64,000 bases of DNA from Caulobacter segnis. GTDB taxonomy: Bacteria > Pseudomonadota > Alphaproteobacteria > Caulobacterales > Caulobacteraceae. Where the stretch lies: assembly GCF_029543125.1 (NCBI RefSeq), contig NZ_JARQWW010000003.1, forward strand, positions 558,001-622,000. The letters are read 5' to 3'. Under the pieces are notes generated by a model that had not been told where the DNA came from, ran no database searches, and saw only the letters and a list, made by a program, of their open reading frames with translations. Shown piece by piece: positions 1 to 7,687 of the stretch. The position numbers were made by a program, and so were the translations under genes. The first letter of the stretch is position 1; each line of letters starts with the position of its first letter.

Positions 1-1
1 G

Positions 2-1612
2 GCTGGCGCCGGCATCGCCGTCGCCATGGCTTGCATGACCGCACCGGCGATCGCCCATGTGGCCGCCGAACCGGCCGCCGCCCCGCGCGCCAGCCTCAAT
101 CCCGCCCCGGCGCGCAAGGCGGGCGAAGGCTTTGGCCCTTACCGCAAGCTGGTCATCCGCGGCGTGACCCTGGTCGACGGCACCGGCGCCCCGCCGCGCG
201 GCCCGGTCGACATCGTCATCGAGAACGACAAGATCACCGATGTGCTGCAGGCCGGCTGGCCGGGCATGCCCCTCAAGCAGAACCGCGAGCCGCGCGACGC
301 CGACCATGAGATCGACGCCACCGGCATGTACGCCCTGCCCGGCTTCGTCGACATGCACGCCCACGCCGGCACGCCGCAGAAGGCCGCCGACCTGGAGTAT
401 GTCTACAAGCTGTGGCTGGCCCACGGCGTGACGACCGTGCGCGGCGTCAGCCTGGCTCCCCAGGCCATCGCCTCGTCGGAAAAGAACCGCAGCGCCCGCG
501 GCGAGATCGTCGCCCCGCGCATCTATAACTACCAGACCATCGGCTCCGGCTGGACGGGCGGCCGCATCACCGGCCCGGACAAGGCTCGCGCCTGGGTCCA
601 GTGGGCGTCCAAGAACAACGTCGACGGCATCAAGTTCTTCGGCTGGAACGACGAGACGCCGGAGGTGATGCTGGCGGCCATCGACGAGGCCAAGAAGGTC
701 GGCATGGGCACCGTGGCCCACATCGCCCAGCCGGGCGTCGCCAGCCTGAACGCGAAGCAGCTCGGCGAAGCGGGCCTGGGCACCGTCACCCACTTCTACG
801 GCCACTTCGAGTCCCTGCTCGCCAACGGCCGCCTGCAGAAGTACCCCACCGACTACAACTTCTATGACGAAGCCAAGCGCTTCGGCGAAGCCGCCGAGAT
901 CTGGGACGAGGTGGAGCCGGGTTCGGAAGCCTGGTTCGACTACCTGAAGGCTCAGAAGGCCGCGGGCGTGAACTTCGACCCGACCATGACCATCTACGCC
1001 GCCTCGCGCGACCTGATGAAGGCCAAGAACGCCGACTGGCACTCGACCTACACCCTGCCGACGCTGCTGGACTACTACCAATCCACCCGCGACAACCACG
1101 GCAGCTACTTCTTCGATTGGACGACCTCCAACGAGGTGGCCTGGCGCAACTTCTACAGCCGCTTCATGCGTCTGATGAACGACTACAAGAACATGGGCGG
1201 CCGGGTGACGACCGGCTCGGACAGCGGCTTCATCTGGAAGCTCTACGGTTTCGGCTACATCGAAGAGCTGGAGCTGATGCAAGAAGCCGGCTTCACCCCG
1301 CTGGAAGTGGTCCAGGCCGCCACCATCAACGGCGCCCGCACCCTGGCCGATCCGAAGCATGAAGCCCCGACCTTCGGCATCGTGAAGCCGGGCTACAGCG
1401 CCGATCTGGTGATCACCCCGGAAAACCCGCTGGCCAACTTCAAGACCCTGTACGGCACCGGCCACCAGCGCCTCAGCGCCGACAACAAGATCGAGACTGT
1501 CGGCGGCGTGAAGTGGACCGTCACCCGCGGCGTCGCCTATGACGCCAAGGCCCTGCTGGCCGATGTGAAGGCCATGGTCGACAAGCAGAAGGCCGATCGC
1601 GGCCAGAAGTAG
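2..1612 (+). CDS. Exported amidohydrolase-family protein (5' end outside window)
   Basis: Metal-dependent hydrolase of the amidohydrolase superfamily; the substrate is not evident. Counting from the first ATG (base 26), the metal-binding HAH motif is at residues 111-113 in GFVDMHAHAG, a lysine in IKFFG at 203 may be the carboxylated ligand, histidines follow at 232 and 256/260, and a late aspartate sits in TGSDSG near residue 400. The C-terminal PGYSADLVI segment is typical of the family. The frame is open to the window edge, and the codons before base 26 encode AGAGIAVA, running into a hydrophobic AMACMTAPAIA stretch. That reads as the core of a signal peptide, so the true start is probably upstream and the protein periplasmic. 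The family assignment is firm; the substrate and start are not. Confidence 0.8.
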   Translation, partial: AGAGIAVAMACMTAPAIAHVAAEPAAAPRASLNPAPARKAGEGFGPYRKLVIRGVTLVDGTGAPPRGPVDIVIENDKITDVLQAGWPGMPLKQNREPRDADHEIDATGMYALPGFVDMHAHAGTPQKAADLEYVYKLWLAHGVTTVRGVSLAPQAIASSEKNRSARGEIVAPRIYNYQTIGSGWTGGRITGPDKARAWVQWASKNNVDGIKFFGWNDETPEVMLAAIDEAKKVGMGTVAHIAQPGVASLNAKQLGEAGLGTVTHFYGHFESLLANGRLQKYPTDYNFYDEAKRFGEAAEIWDEVEPGSEAWFDYLKAQKAAGVNFDPTMTIYAASRDLMKAKNADWHSTYTLPTLLDYYQSTRDNHGSYFFDWTTSNEVAWRNFYSRFMRLMNDYKNMGGRVTTGSDSGFIWKLYGFGYIEELELMQEAGFTPLEVVQAATINGARTLADPKHEAPTFGIVKPGYSADLVITPENPLANFKTLYGTGHQRLSADNKIETVGGVKWTVTRGVAYDAKALLADVKAMVDKQKADRGQK

Positions 1613-1628
1613 ATCCGTCGTCGGGCGG

Positions 1629-2522
1629 TCAGGCCCAGAGCCTGGCCGCCCCGCGCACCCCTGAGCTGTCGCCCCACTTCGCAGGGGCGATCTTCGCCTC
1701 CCACACGTCCGAGAAGACGTAAGAGCGGATCACCCGCGGCAGGCGCTCATAAAGCTCGCCGACATTGGACAATCCGCCGCCCAGGACGAAGGCGTCCGGG
1801 TCGATCAGGTTACAGGCCACGGCCATGGCCCGCCCCAACCGATCCACATAGCGGTCAAAGGCGGCGACGGCCTCGGCCTCGCCTTCACGCATGGCCTTGA
1901 TGATCGCTTCGCCCGTCAGGTCACGCCCGGTCGCGGCCTTATAATCCCGGCGAAATCCCGTGCCCGACACCCAGGTCTCCAGGCAACCCATCTGGCCGCA
2001 CCAGCACTTGGCGCCGGGAAGCTCATCCGCCTTTGGCCACGGCAGGGGCATGTGCCCCCATTCTCCCGCAATGCCGTTCGCGCCGTTGATCAGCTTGCCA
2101 TCCACCACGACGCCGCCGCCGCAGCCGGTGCCGACGATGATGGCGAACACCACCTTCTCGCCCGCCGCCGCGCCGTCCACCGCTTCCGACAGGGCTAGGC
2201 AGTTGGCGTCGTTGGCCATGCGCACCGGGCGTCCCAGCGCCTTCTCCAGATCAGCATCGAAAGGCTTGCCGTTCAGGTAGAGGGAGTTGGCGTTGCGCAT
2301 CAGGCCCGTGCGCGGCGAGATCGAGCCCGGACCGCCAAGGCCGACCGTCCCCTGACCGCCCGCCTCGGCCTCCACACGGACGATCAGTTCGACGACGGTG
2401 CGGATGGCGGCGTCATAGTCGCCGGGATTGGGTTCGCGCAGGCGCGCCAGGAACCGGCCGTCGGCGTCGAGCGCCGCCGCCTCGATCTTGGTGCCCCCGA
2501 AATCGACGCCGATCTGGATCAT
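1629..2522 (-). CDS. mak: ROK-family fructokinase (Mak type)
   Basis: ATP-dependent sugar kinase that would phosphorylate fructose (or mannose/glucose) to the 6-phosphate in the cytoplasm. It is 297 residues. The N-terminal phosphate-binding motif DFGGTK is near residue 8, MANDANCLA near 100 holds the catalytic aspartate, IVGTGCGGGV follows, and a ROK zinc site CWCGQMGCLETWVSG lies near 170-185. The pattern GGPGSISP...ANDANC...ISGTGF-like and the C-terminal GDSSGVRGAARLW closely resemble E. coli Mak as I remember it, more than glucokinase or NagC. The gene lies 17 bases downstream of the ABC ATPase and may be the last gene of that operon, although sugar phosphorylation has no obvious link to cystine uptake. 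Confidence 0.85.
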   Translation of the reverse strand: MIQIGVDFGGTKIEAAALDADGRFLARLREPNPGDYDAAIRTVVELIVRVEAEAGGQGTVGLGGPGSISPRTGLMRNANSLYLNGKPFDADLEKALGRPVRMANDANCLALSEAVDGAAAGEKVVFAIIVGTGCGGGVVVDGKLINGANGIAGEWGHMPLPWPKADELPGAKCWCGQMGCLETWVSGTGFRRDYKAATGRDLTGEAIIKAMREGEAEAVAAFDRYVDRLGRAMAVACNLIDPDAFVLGGGLSNVGELYERLPRVIRSYVFSDVWEAKIAPAKWGDSSGVRGAARLWA

Positions 2523-2539
2523 CTCAACTCGCCTAAGAA

Positions 2540-3292
2540 CTAGCCGGCCAGGAACTTACGCAGGAAGCGCCGGGTGCGTTCCTCCTTCGGCGCGGCGAAC
2601 AGAGCCTTGGACGGCCCCTGCTCCACCACCACCCCGCCATCCATGAAGATGGTCCGGTCGGCCACGTCGCGGGCGAAGCTCATCTCGTGTGTGACAATGA
2701 CCATGGAGCGCTTCTCCTGCGCCAGGTCACGGATCGTCGCCAGCACCTCGCCCACCAGTTCGGGATCGAGGGCGCTGGTCGGCTCGTCGAACAGGATCAC
2801 GTCCGGCCGCATGGCCAGGGCGCGGGCGATGGCCACCCGCTGCTGCTGACCGCCCGACAGGCGGGACGGATAGGCGTCCGCCTTCTCGGCCAGCCCGACC
2901 TTGGCCAGAAGGTCGCGGGCGCCGGCCACGGCTTCGGCGCGCGGCTCCTTCTTCACGATCACCGGACCTTCGATGACGTTCTCCAGCGCCGTGCGATGAG
3001 GAAACAGGTTGAAGCTCTGGAACACGAAACCGACATGCAGGCGCAGCGACTTCACCGCCGCCTTCTGCCTGGCCAGCGGCTTCGCTCCGTCCAGCACCAC
3101 GCCGGCCACGCTGATCGTCCCGGCGTCGGCCGCCTCCAAGGCGTTGAGGCACCGCAGCAAGGTCGTCTTGCCCGAGCCGCTGGGGCCGATGATGGCGACA
3201 ACCTCGCCCTCGCCCACCGTCAGATCGACGCCCTTGAGAATCTCGTTGTCGCCGAACCGCTTATGGAGGCCGCGCACCTCGATCATGCTCAT
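2540..3292 (-). CDS. tcyN: Cystine ABC transporter ATP-binding protein
   Basis: ATPase subunit that drives uptake of L-cystine (and possibly related amino acids) through the inner membrane. It has 250 residues with Walker A GPSGSGKTT (about 36-44), the Q-loop region FVFQSFNLFPHRT, signature LSGGQQQRVAIARAL, Walker B ILFDEPTSALDPE and the H-loop VTHEMSFA. The segments ENVIEGPVIVK and MRPDVILFDEPTSALDPELVGEVL read almost like E. coli YecC/TcyN. The same frame stays open far upstream, but the family start MSMIEVRGLHK at 3292 is chosen because it gives an ATGA overlap with the permease stop. It is cotranscribed with tcyL and tcyJ. Confidence 0.9.
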   Translation of the reverse strand: MSMIEVRGLHKRFGDNEILKGVDLTVGEGEVVAIIGPSGSGKTTLLRCLNALEAADAGTISVAGVVLDGAKPLARQKAAVKSLRLHVGFVFQSFNLFPHRTALENVIEGPVIVKKEPRAEAVAGARDLLAKVGLAEKADAYPSRLSGGQQQRVAIARALAMRPDVILFDEPTSALDPELVGEVLATIRDLAQEKRSMVIVTHEMSFARDVADRTIFMDGGVVVEQGPSKALFAAPKEERTRRFLRKFLAG

Positions 3293-3960
3293 CGCGCGGC
3301 CTCCCGGCTGTGCCGGCTGGCGCGCTTCTCGGCGGCGCTCTGAAGGGTCGCCAGACCGGTCGAGACGATCCAGTAGATGGCCGCCGCCGACAGATACATG
3401 GCGAATATCTCGTAGGTCCGGGCGGTGATCAGCTGCGCCTGACGGAACAGCTCCGGCACCTGGATAGTCGCCGCCAGTGAGGTGTCCTTCACCAGGCCGA
3501 TGAAGCTGTTGCCCAGCGGCGGCAGGGCCGTGCGCGCCGCCTGGGGCAGGATGATCCGCACCAGGGTCTGCCCCCGGTTCATGCCGATGGCGCTGGCGGC
3601 CTCCCACTGGCCGCGATCCACGGCGGCGATGGCGCCGCGCAGGATTTCGGAGGCATAGGCCCCGACGTTCAGGGAAAAGCCGATGATCGCCGACGGCATC
3701 GGCTCGATCTCGATCCCGATGGTCGGCAGGCCGTAATAGATCAGGAACAGCTGCACCAGCAGCGGCGTGCCCCGGAACGCCGACACATATACCGCCGCGA
3801 TCCAGCGCACGGGCGCCAGGGTCGACAGCCGCATCAACGCCAGGCCAAAGCCCAGCAACAGCCCCAACGCCATGCTGCTGACCGCCAGCACGATCGTGAA
3901 GAGGCACCCCTTCAGCAGAAAGGGCGCCGACTGCATGATGAGGTCGAGACCCGTCTCCAT
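3289..3960 (-). CDS. tcyL: Cystine ABC transporter permease
   Basis: Inner-membrane permease of the polar amino acid type (His/Glu/Gln/Arg/opine family), 223 residues. Hydrophobic segments lie near residues 15-45, 55-75, 85-105 and 185-210. The conserved EAA-loop region reads GQWEAASAIGMNRGQTLVRIILPQAAR, which contacts the ATPase. The block LVKDTSLAATIQVPELFRQAQLITART matches the E. coli TcyL (YecS) pattern as I recall it, supporting cystine as substrate. Its stop overlaps the start of the ATPase gene by four bases, and it begins three bases after the binding-protein stop, so translation is probably coupled. Confidence 0.9.
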   Translation of the reverse strand: METGLDLIMQSAPFLLKGCLFTIVLAVSSMALGLLLGFGLALMRLSTLAPVRWIAAVYVSAFRGTPLLVQLFLIYYGLPTIGIEIEPMPSAIIGFSLNVGAYASEILRGAIAAVDRGQWEAASAIGMNRGQTLVRIILPQAARTALPPLGNSFIGLVKDTSLAATIQVPELFRQAQLITARTYEIFAMYLSAAAIYWIVSTGLATLQSAAEKRASRHSREAAR

Positions 3961-3963
3961 CCG

Positions 3964-4749
3964 TTATTTCGTCACGTCCTGGCCGAACCACTTGGTGGAG
4001 ATCGCCGCCAGCTCGCCCGAGGCGCGAAGGTCGTCGATGGCCTTGTCCACAGCGGCCTTGACCTCGTCGCTTTTCTTGAAGGCGACGCCCATCTCGGTGC
4101 GTGCGAACGATTGCCCCGAGGCTTTCACCGGCGCGCCGCTCTTCACCAGGTCCAGCACCACCAGCTTGTCGTTCAGCACGGCGTCGATGCGCCCGGCCTT
4201 GAGGTCCTGGTACTTGGTGGGATCGTCGTCATAGGTCTTCACGACCGCCGTCGGCACGTCGCTGCGCAGCCACGCTTCGTAATTGGTGCCCAGGCCCACG
4301 CCTACGGACTTTCCGGCCAGATCGGCCGGGGTGGCGATGGGGCGCGGGTCGTCCTTGCGAAGAATGATCTGGATGCCGCTGACCGTATAAGGCTGCGAGA
4401 AGCCGTACTTGGCCTGACGCTCCGGCGTCATGCTGATCTGGTTGGCGACCACGTCCAGGCGGCCGGACTCCAGGCCGCCCAGCAGGCCGGCGAACGGCGT
4501 CTGGATGAACTCGGCCTTCAGCCCCATCTTCGCGGCCAAGGCCTTGCCGAAGTCGATCTCGTAGCCGGCCAACGCCCCATCCCTGCCCTGGAAATTGAAG
4601 GGCGGGTACGTCCCCTCAACACCGATCCGCAGGACGCCGCGCTCCTGGATCGCAGCCAGGCCTTCTTTCTTTTCACCCTTGGCGCAGGCGCTCAGGGCGA
4701 GCACGGCAGCCAGGGCGACAAAGGCGCGGCGATGAAGGCGAGCAGACAT
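3964..4749 (-). CDS. tcyJ: Cystine-binding protein, predicted lipoprotein
   Basis: Extracytoplasmic solute-binding protein of the cystine transporter. The chosen start (base 4749) gives a basic N-terminus, MSARLHRRAF, a hydrophobic stretch and a lipobox LSAC, so the mature protein should be anchored by a lipidated cysteine; the E. coli counterpart is a soluble periplasmic protein. A GGAG sequence lies just upstream, which favours this start over an ATG 14 codons earlier. Diagnostic segments are TYPPFNF, GLGTNYEAWLR, TYDDDPTKYQDLKAGRIDAVL and the C-terminal STKWFGQDVTK, all very close to E. coli TcyJ (FliY). It is the first gene of the leftward tcyJ-tcyL-tcyN-mak unit. Confidence 0.88.
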   Translation of the reverse strand: MSARLHRRAFVALAAVLALSACAKGEKKEGLAAIQERGVLRIGVEGTYPPFNFQGRDGALAGYEIDFGKALAAKMGLKAEFIQTPFAGLLGGLESGRLDVVANQISMTPERQAKYGFSQPYTVSGIQIILRKDDPRPIATPADLAGKSVGVGLGTNYEAWLRSDVPTAVVKTYDDDPTKYQDLKAGRIDAVLNDKLVVLDLVKSGAPVKASGQSFARTEMGVAFKKSDEVKAAVDKAIDDLRASGELAAISTKWFGQDVTK

Positions 4750-4879
4750 GGCGGCTCCGAATCTGGTTTTCGCCACTATAGGCCGCTGCACGAAAATCCG
4801 AGCGGCGCCTTGCGGCCTTGCGTGTAATCCGCATAGAGGCGCCTAAGTATCAGCGCAATCGCCACGCACGGTCCCCTGG

Positions 4880-5086
4880 ATGCCCGACGAACTTGTGCCC
4901 AGACAGAAGAAAGGCCCGGAACGCATCGTCGTGCGCCCGGACCAAGTCTATCAGCAAGAAAGCCGGGGACTCGAAGGCCTGCCGCGTTCTCTGCGCAGCC
5001 ATATCAACGAGTTCCTGGCCATCTCATTCATCGTCGTGATCGGTCTGCTCGGCGCGGCCGCATTGGCCATCACCGTCCTTACCTGA
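4880..5086 (+). CDS. Small predicted membrane protein
   Basis: A 68-residue reading frame divergent from tcyJ. The first 45 residues are charged and rich in Arg/Gln/Glu; the last 23 (FLAISFIVVIGLLGAAALAITVL) form one clear transmembrane helix, giving a tail-anchored topology. I do not recognise the family. A second overlapping frame of 73 residues (4818-5039) looks less protein-like. No good ribosome-binding site precedes the ATG. It is kept because the hydrophobic tail is coherent and the space would otherwise be empty. Confidence 0.5.
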   Translation: MPDELVPRQKKGPERIVVRPDQVYQQESRGLEGLPRSLRSHINEFLAISFIVVIGLLGAAALAITVLT

Positions 5087-5096
5087 TCACCGCGCC

Positions 5097-5786
5097 CTAG
5101 CGCGGATCCGGATCCACGATCGGCGGGGTCGCATTCACCGGCGGCTGCGCGTTCATCGGGTCGACCGTAAGCGCATCCGGCTGAGGAGTCGGCGCCGGGG
5201 CCGGCGTGGAGGCCTGCGGAATGGCCACGATCGGCGGCGGCACGCTGGCGGACACATCGCTGGTCGCCGCAGACGCGCTCGGCGCGGTCACACGAGAGGC
5301 AGCCTGAACACGCTCGGTGGCCTCAGCTGCGGCGGCCCGGCTTTCGGCCGAAGCGGCGACACGGCGCGGAGCGGGCGTCGAACGGACGGCCGGAGCCGGC
5401 GCGGCGGCGGGCTCGGTGACCGGTTCAGCCTCGGCCACCTCGGTCGGCATCGGCGCCGGATTAGGGGCCGGGGCCGGCGTGGTCACCGGTTGCGCATCCG
5501 CGATCTCGGTCGTGGCGGCCTCATCGGTCGTCTTGGGGCCGCTGGTCGCCCAGACCAGGGCGCCCGTGGCGACCAGCGCCACCGGAATGGCGAACAGCAT
5601 CATCTTGTTGGTGGCGCTGCTCTTGGCCTTGCGGGCGTAGACCGGCCTATAGACGCCGTCGTCACGGTCCAGATTGACCGGGCCGCCGTCCACCGGACGC
5701 TCGCTGCGGATGTTGCGCGCGGCGTAGTTGTCCTCACCGCTCAGGTCGGGACCGCCAAGGTTCGGGCCAGGATGATAGGACGTCAT
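5097..5786 (-). CDS. Proline/alanine-rich single-pass membrane protein
   Basis: A 229-residue protein of unknown function. Residues 1-60 are polar and cytoplasmic, one transmembrane helix MMLFAIPVALVATGALVWA spans about 62-80, and the remainder is low-complexity Ala/Pro/Thr/Glu-rich sequence with repeated PAPAP and TPAP runs, probably extended in the periplasm. The architecture resembles cell-envelope linker proteins without a recognisable C-terminal domain. A GGAGG lies 8 bases before the ATG, supporting the start. It is transcribed leftwards towards the converging small gene ending at 5086. Confidence 0.7.
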   Translation of the reverse strand: MTSYHPGPNLGGPDLSGEDNYAARNIRSERPVDGGPVNLDRDDGVYRPVYARKAKSSATNKMMLFAIPVALVATGALVWATSGPKTTDEAATTEIADAQPVTTPAPAPNPAPMPTEVAEAEPVTEPAAAPAPAVRSTPAPRRVAASAESRAAAAEATERVQAASRVTAPSASAATSDVSASVPPPIVAIPQASTPAPAPTPQPDALTVDPMNAQPPVNATPPIVDPDPR

Positions 5787-5907
5787 CTTGTCTTCCTCCG
5801 TTATCTGAAGTCGGAGGGAGAACGAGGCTCAGGTTCCTACTGTTCCGCTCGGCGCGAAATGACCTTGAGCTCGTCACAATCGCGCCCCGATCCTGAAACG
5901 CGCGTTT

Positions 5908-7542
5908 TCAGGTCTTCGGAAGACTGTCCAGATACCTGATCAGCATGCCCATGTTGTCGATATAGGCCCCGGTGGAGATGCCGATCGGCGGGTTCTCGGC
6001 AACGTAGGGCGAGGTGTCCGTCTTGTCCCCCACCCGCGTCTGCGAATAGTCGCCCGGCGCCGGGGTGGGCGAGCCGTCACCCGCATAGGGATTGCTCGCC
6101 GCCTTCAGTTCGGTCGGCCACCAGCCGGCCTTGTTCAGGCCCGCGATCAGCTTTTGCGCATCCTCCGGCTTCACGCCGTCGGCGACGTGCAGGGCGTTGA
6201 CGTTCAGGTCGGAGACCGAGACGTCGTCGCCGGTGAAATACTTGGGCAGGCCGATGGAGCCCGGCTTGGCCTTCAGGGGCGAGTTCTTGGACACCTCGGC
6301 CGGTGACGCCGCCTTCAGCGCCTCATACTCCGCCCGCAGCTTGGAGACGTTCACCGCGCGGGTGGAGCCGTAGTGGATGACCGTCTTGTCGGGATTGTAG
6401 TCGGCGTAATAGCGGCCATTGACCACGTTGGAGCCGGAGCGGTGGATGAACAGCGCCTTGCCCGTGCCGATCTCGATGAAGGTCGGGTGCGTGCGGCCAT
6501 CCTTGGCCAGTTCCGGCGGCAACTTCACCTGGTCCAGCCAGTCTAGCGCCTCGGGAATGCGGGCCAGGAACTTCGGATCGCCCGTCAGACGATAGAAGCC
6601 CATCATTGAGGTGACGTTCTGCGCCGTCGTATGGGTGGCGAAGGCCTTGGGTTCATAGGTCCGCGCGCCGGCCGGCTTCAGATCCTCGACGGTATGCTGC
6701 AAACCCCAGCCCGGCTGCGGTTGCGGCTGCTGGGTGACCACGAAGCTGTTCATGGCGCGGTTGATCGGGTCGACCACCCGCTGATCGCCCAGGGTCTGAT
6801 AGACCATGAGCAGGAACTCCAGGTTCTCGCCCGCCACGTCGTCGTTGAAGGTGATGTAGCCTGTATAGTCGGCGTTGCCGTGCAGGCCGCCGTCCTTGGT
6901 CAGCGGATAGCGCTGCGGCCAGCCGCCCACGGGATACTGGCTGTCCAGGACGAAGCTGATCGCCTTCTGCAGCGGGGCCCAGTACTGCTTGTCCTTCTTT
7001 TCCAGATAGATGCGCAGCATGAACTGCGACGCCTCGGCGGTGCCGGCGTCGTCGAAGGTGGCGTTGCCGTAGTAGTGCTGGAATTCCTCCAGCCGCCAGC
7101 CGTTCTTGCCGATGGTGTCGTACCAACGCTTGATCGAGTCTTCGCCGGCGAAGTCGTACAGATAGTTCCACCCACCGGCCGGATGCTGGGCCGCGATCAG
7201 GGCCGAGGCCGCCGACTGGGCCGCCGTGTAGTAATACTCGTCGCCGGTGGCGTGATAGGCGTCCAGGAACAGGTGGCCCGCCGTCGCCGTGCCTGGCGGC
7301 TGGACCCACATCATGGTCGGAAACGCCTCCATCTCGCCGAAACGGCGGGAGAAGTCGGGCAGGTACGACCACACATAGCCGCCCTTGTAGGCCACGGTCT
7401 CCACCATGAACTGCGTGGCGCGCTTCATGGTCGCCAGGGTCTGGGCCCGGGTCGGAACAGCGCTTTGCGCCATGACCGGAGTGAAGGCGGCCAGGGCGGC
7501 GCCCATGGCCAGCAGGCCGCGACGGGACATCGAATTGTTCAT
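5908..7542 (-). CDS. Exported pectate lyase (PL10/Pec_lyase type)
   Basis: Polysaccharide lyase that would cleave polygalacturonate by beta-elimination outside the cytoplasm. The N-terminus MNNSMSRRGLLAMGAALAAF with AQS after it looks like a Tat- or Sec-type signal peptide, so export is likely. An alpha/alpha-toroid region carries PL10-like motifs: HPAGGWNYLYDF, VGGWPQRYPL near residue 210, YITFNDDVAGENLEFLL near 235, and FLARIPEALDWLDQVKLP. The C-terminal 150 residues are less conserved. An upstream in-frame start (base 7710) would overlap the ligD region and lose the signal peptide; base 7542 has GGGGAG upstream. A palindromic operator lies 49 bases upstream. Confidence 0.8.
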   Translation of the reverse strand: MNNSMSRRGLLAMGAALAAFTPVMAQSAVPTRAQTLATMKRATQFMVETVAYKGGYVWSYLPDFSRRFGEMEAFPTMMWVQPPGTATAGHLFLDAYHATGDEYYYTAAQSAASALIAAQHPAGGWNYLYDFAGEDSIKRWYDTIGKNGWRLEEFQHYYGNATFDDAGTAEASQFMLRIYLEKKDKQYWAPLQKAISFVLDSQYPVGGWPQRYPLTKDGGLHGNADYTGYITFNDDVAGENLEFLLMVYQTLGDQRVVDPINRAMNSFVVTQQPQPQPGWGLQHTVEDLKPAGARTYEPKAFATHTTAQNVTSMMGFYRLTGDPKFLARIPEALDWLDQVKLPPELAKDGRTHPTFIEIGTGKALFIHRSGSNVVNGRYYADYNPDKTVIHYGSTRAVNVSKLRAEYEALKAASPAEVSKNSPLKAKPGSIGLPKYFTGDDVSVSDLNVNALHVADGVKPEDAQKLIAGLNKAGWWPTELKAASNPYAGDGSPTPAPGDYSQTRVGDKTDTSPYVAENPPIGISTGAYIDNMGMLIRYLDSLPKT

Positions 7543-7590
7543 GGTGACCGCTTCTCCCCAGACTTTGTTTTGATGATGGCTACCCCTGGA

Positions 7591-7604
7591 TGACACCGGT
7601 GTCC
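7591..7604. promoter_or_regulatory. Palindromic operator upstream of the pectate lyase
   Basis: TGACACCGGTGTCC, a 14-base element with a perfect ACACCGGTGT core (12 of 14 positions symmetric). It starts 49 bases upstream of the pectate lyase ATG. The even length and central CG are typical of LacI-family operators. The same core recurs at 59040-59049 next to eda. Confidence 0.6.
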
Positions 7605-7687
7605 ACGGGTTCCGGGGTTCGTTGAGCGGAACCGCCGCAGTTCGTGTGGATTTGGCCCTCGAGACGCCAGAGCGGGAAACATCGACC

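Noticed and set aside
3293..3991. 483-residue form of the cystine ATPase
   Set aside because: The extra N-terminus overlaps the permease gene in another frame. The ABC domain is complete from 3292.
5892..5912. CCTGAAA/TTTCAGG hairpin at the pectate lyase stop
   Set aside because: The seven-base stem overlaps the stop codon and has no T-tract, so it is not supported as a terminator.
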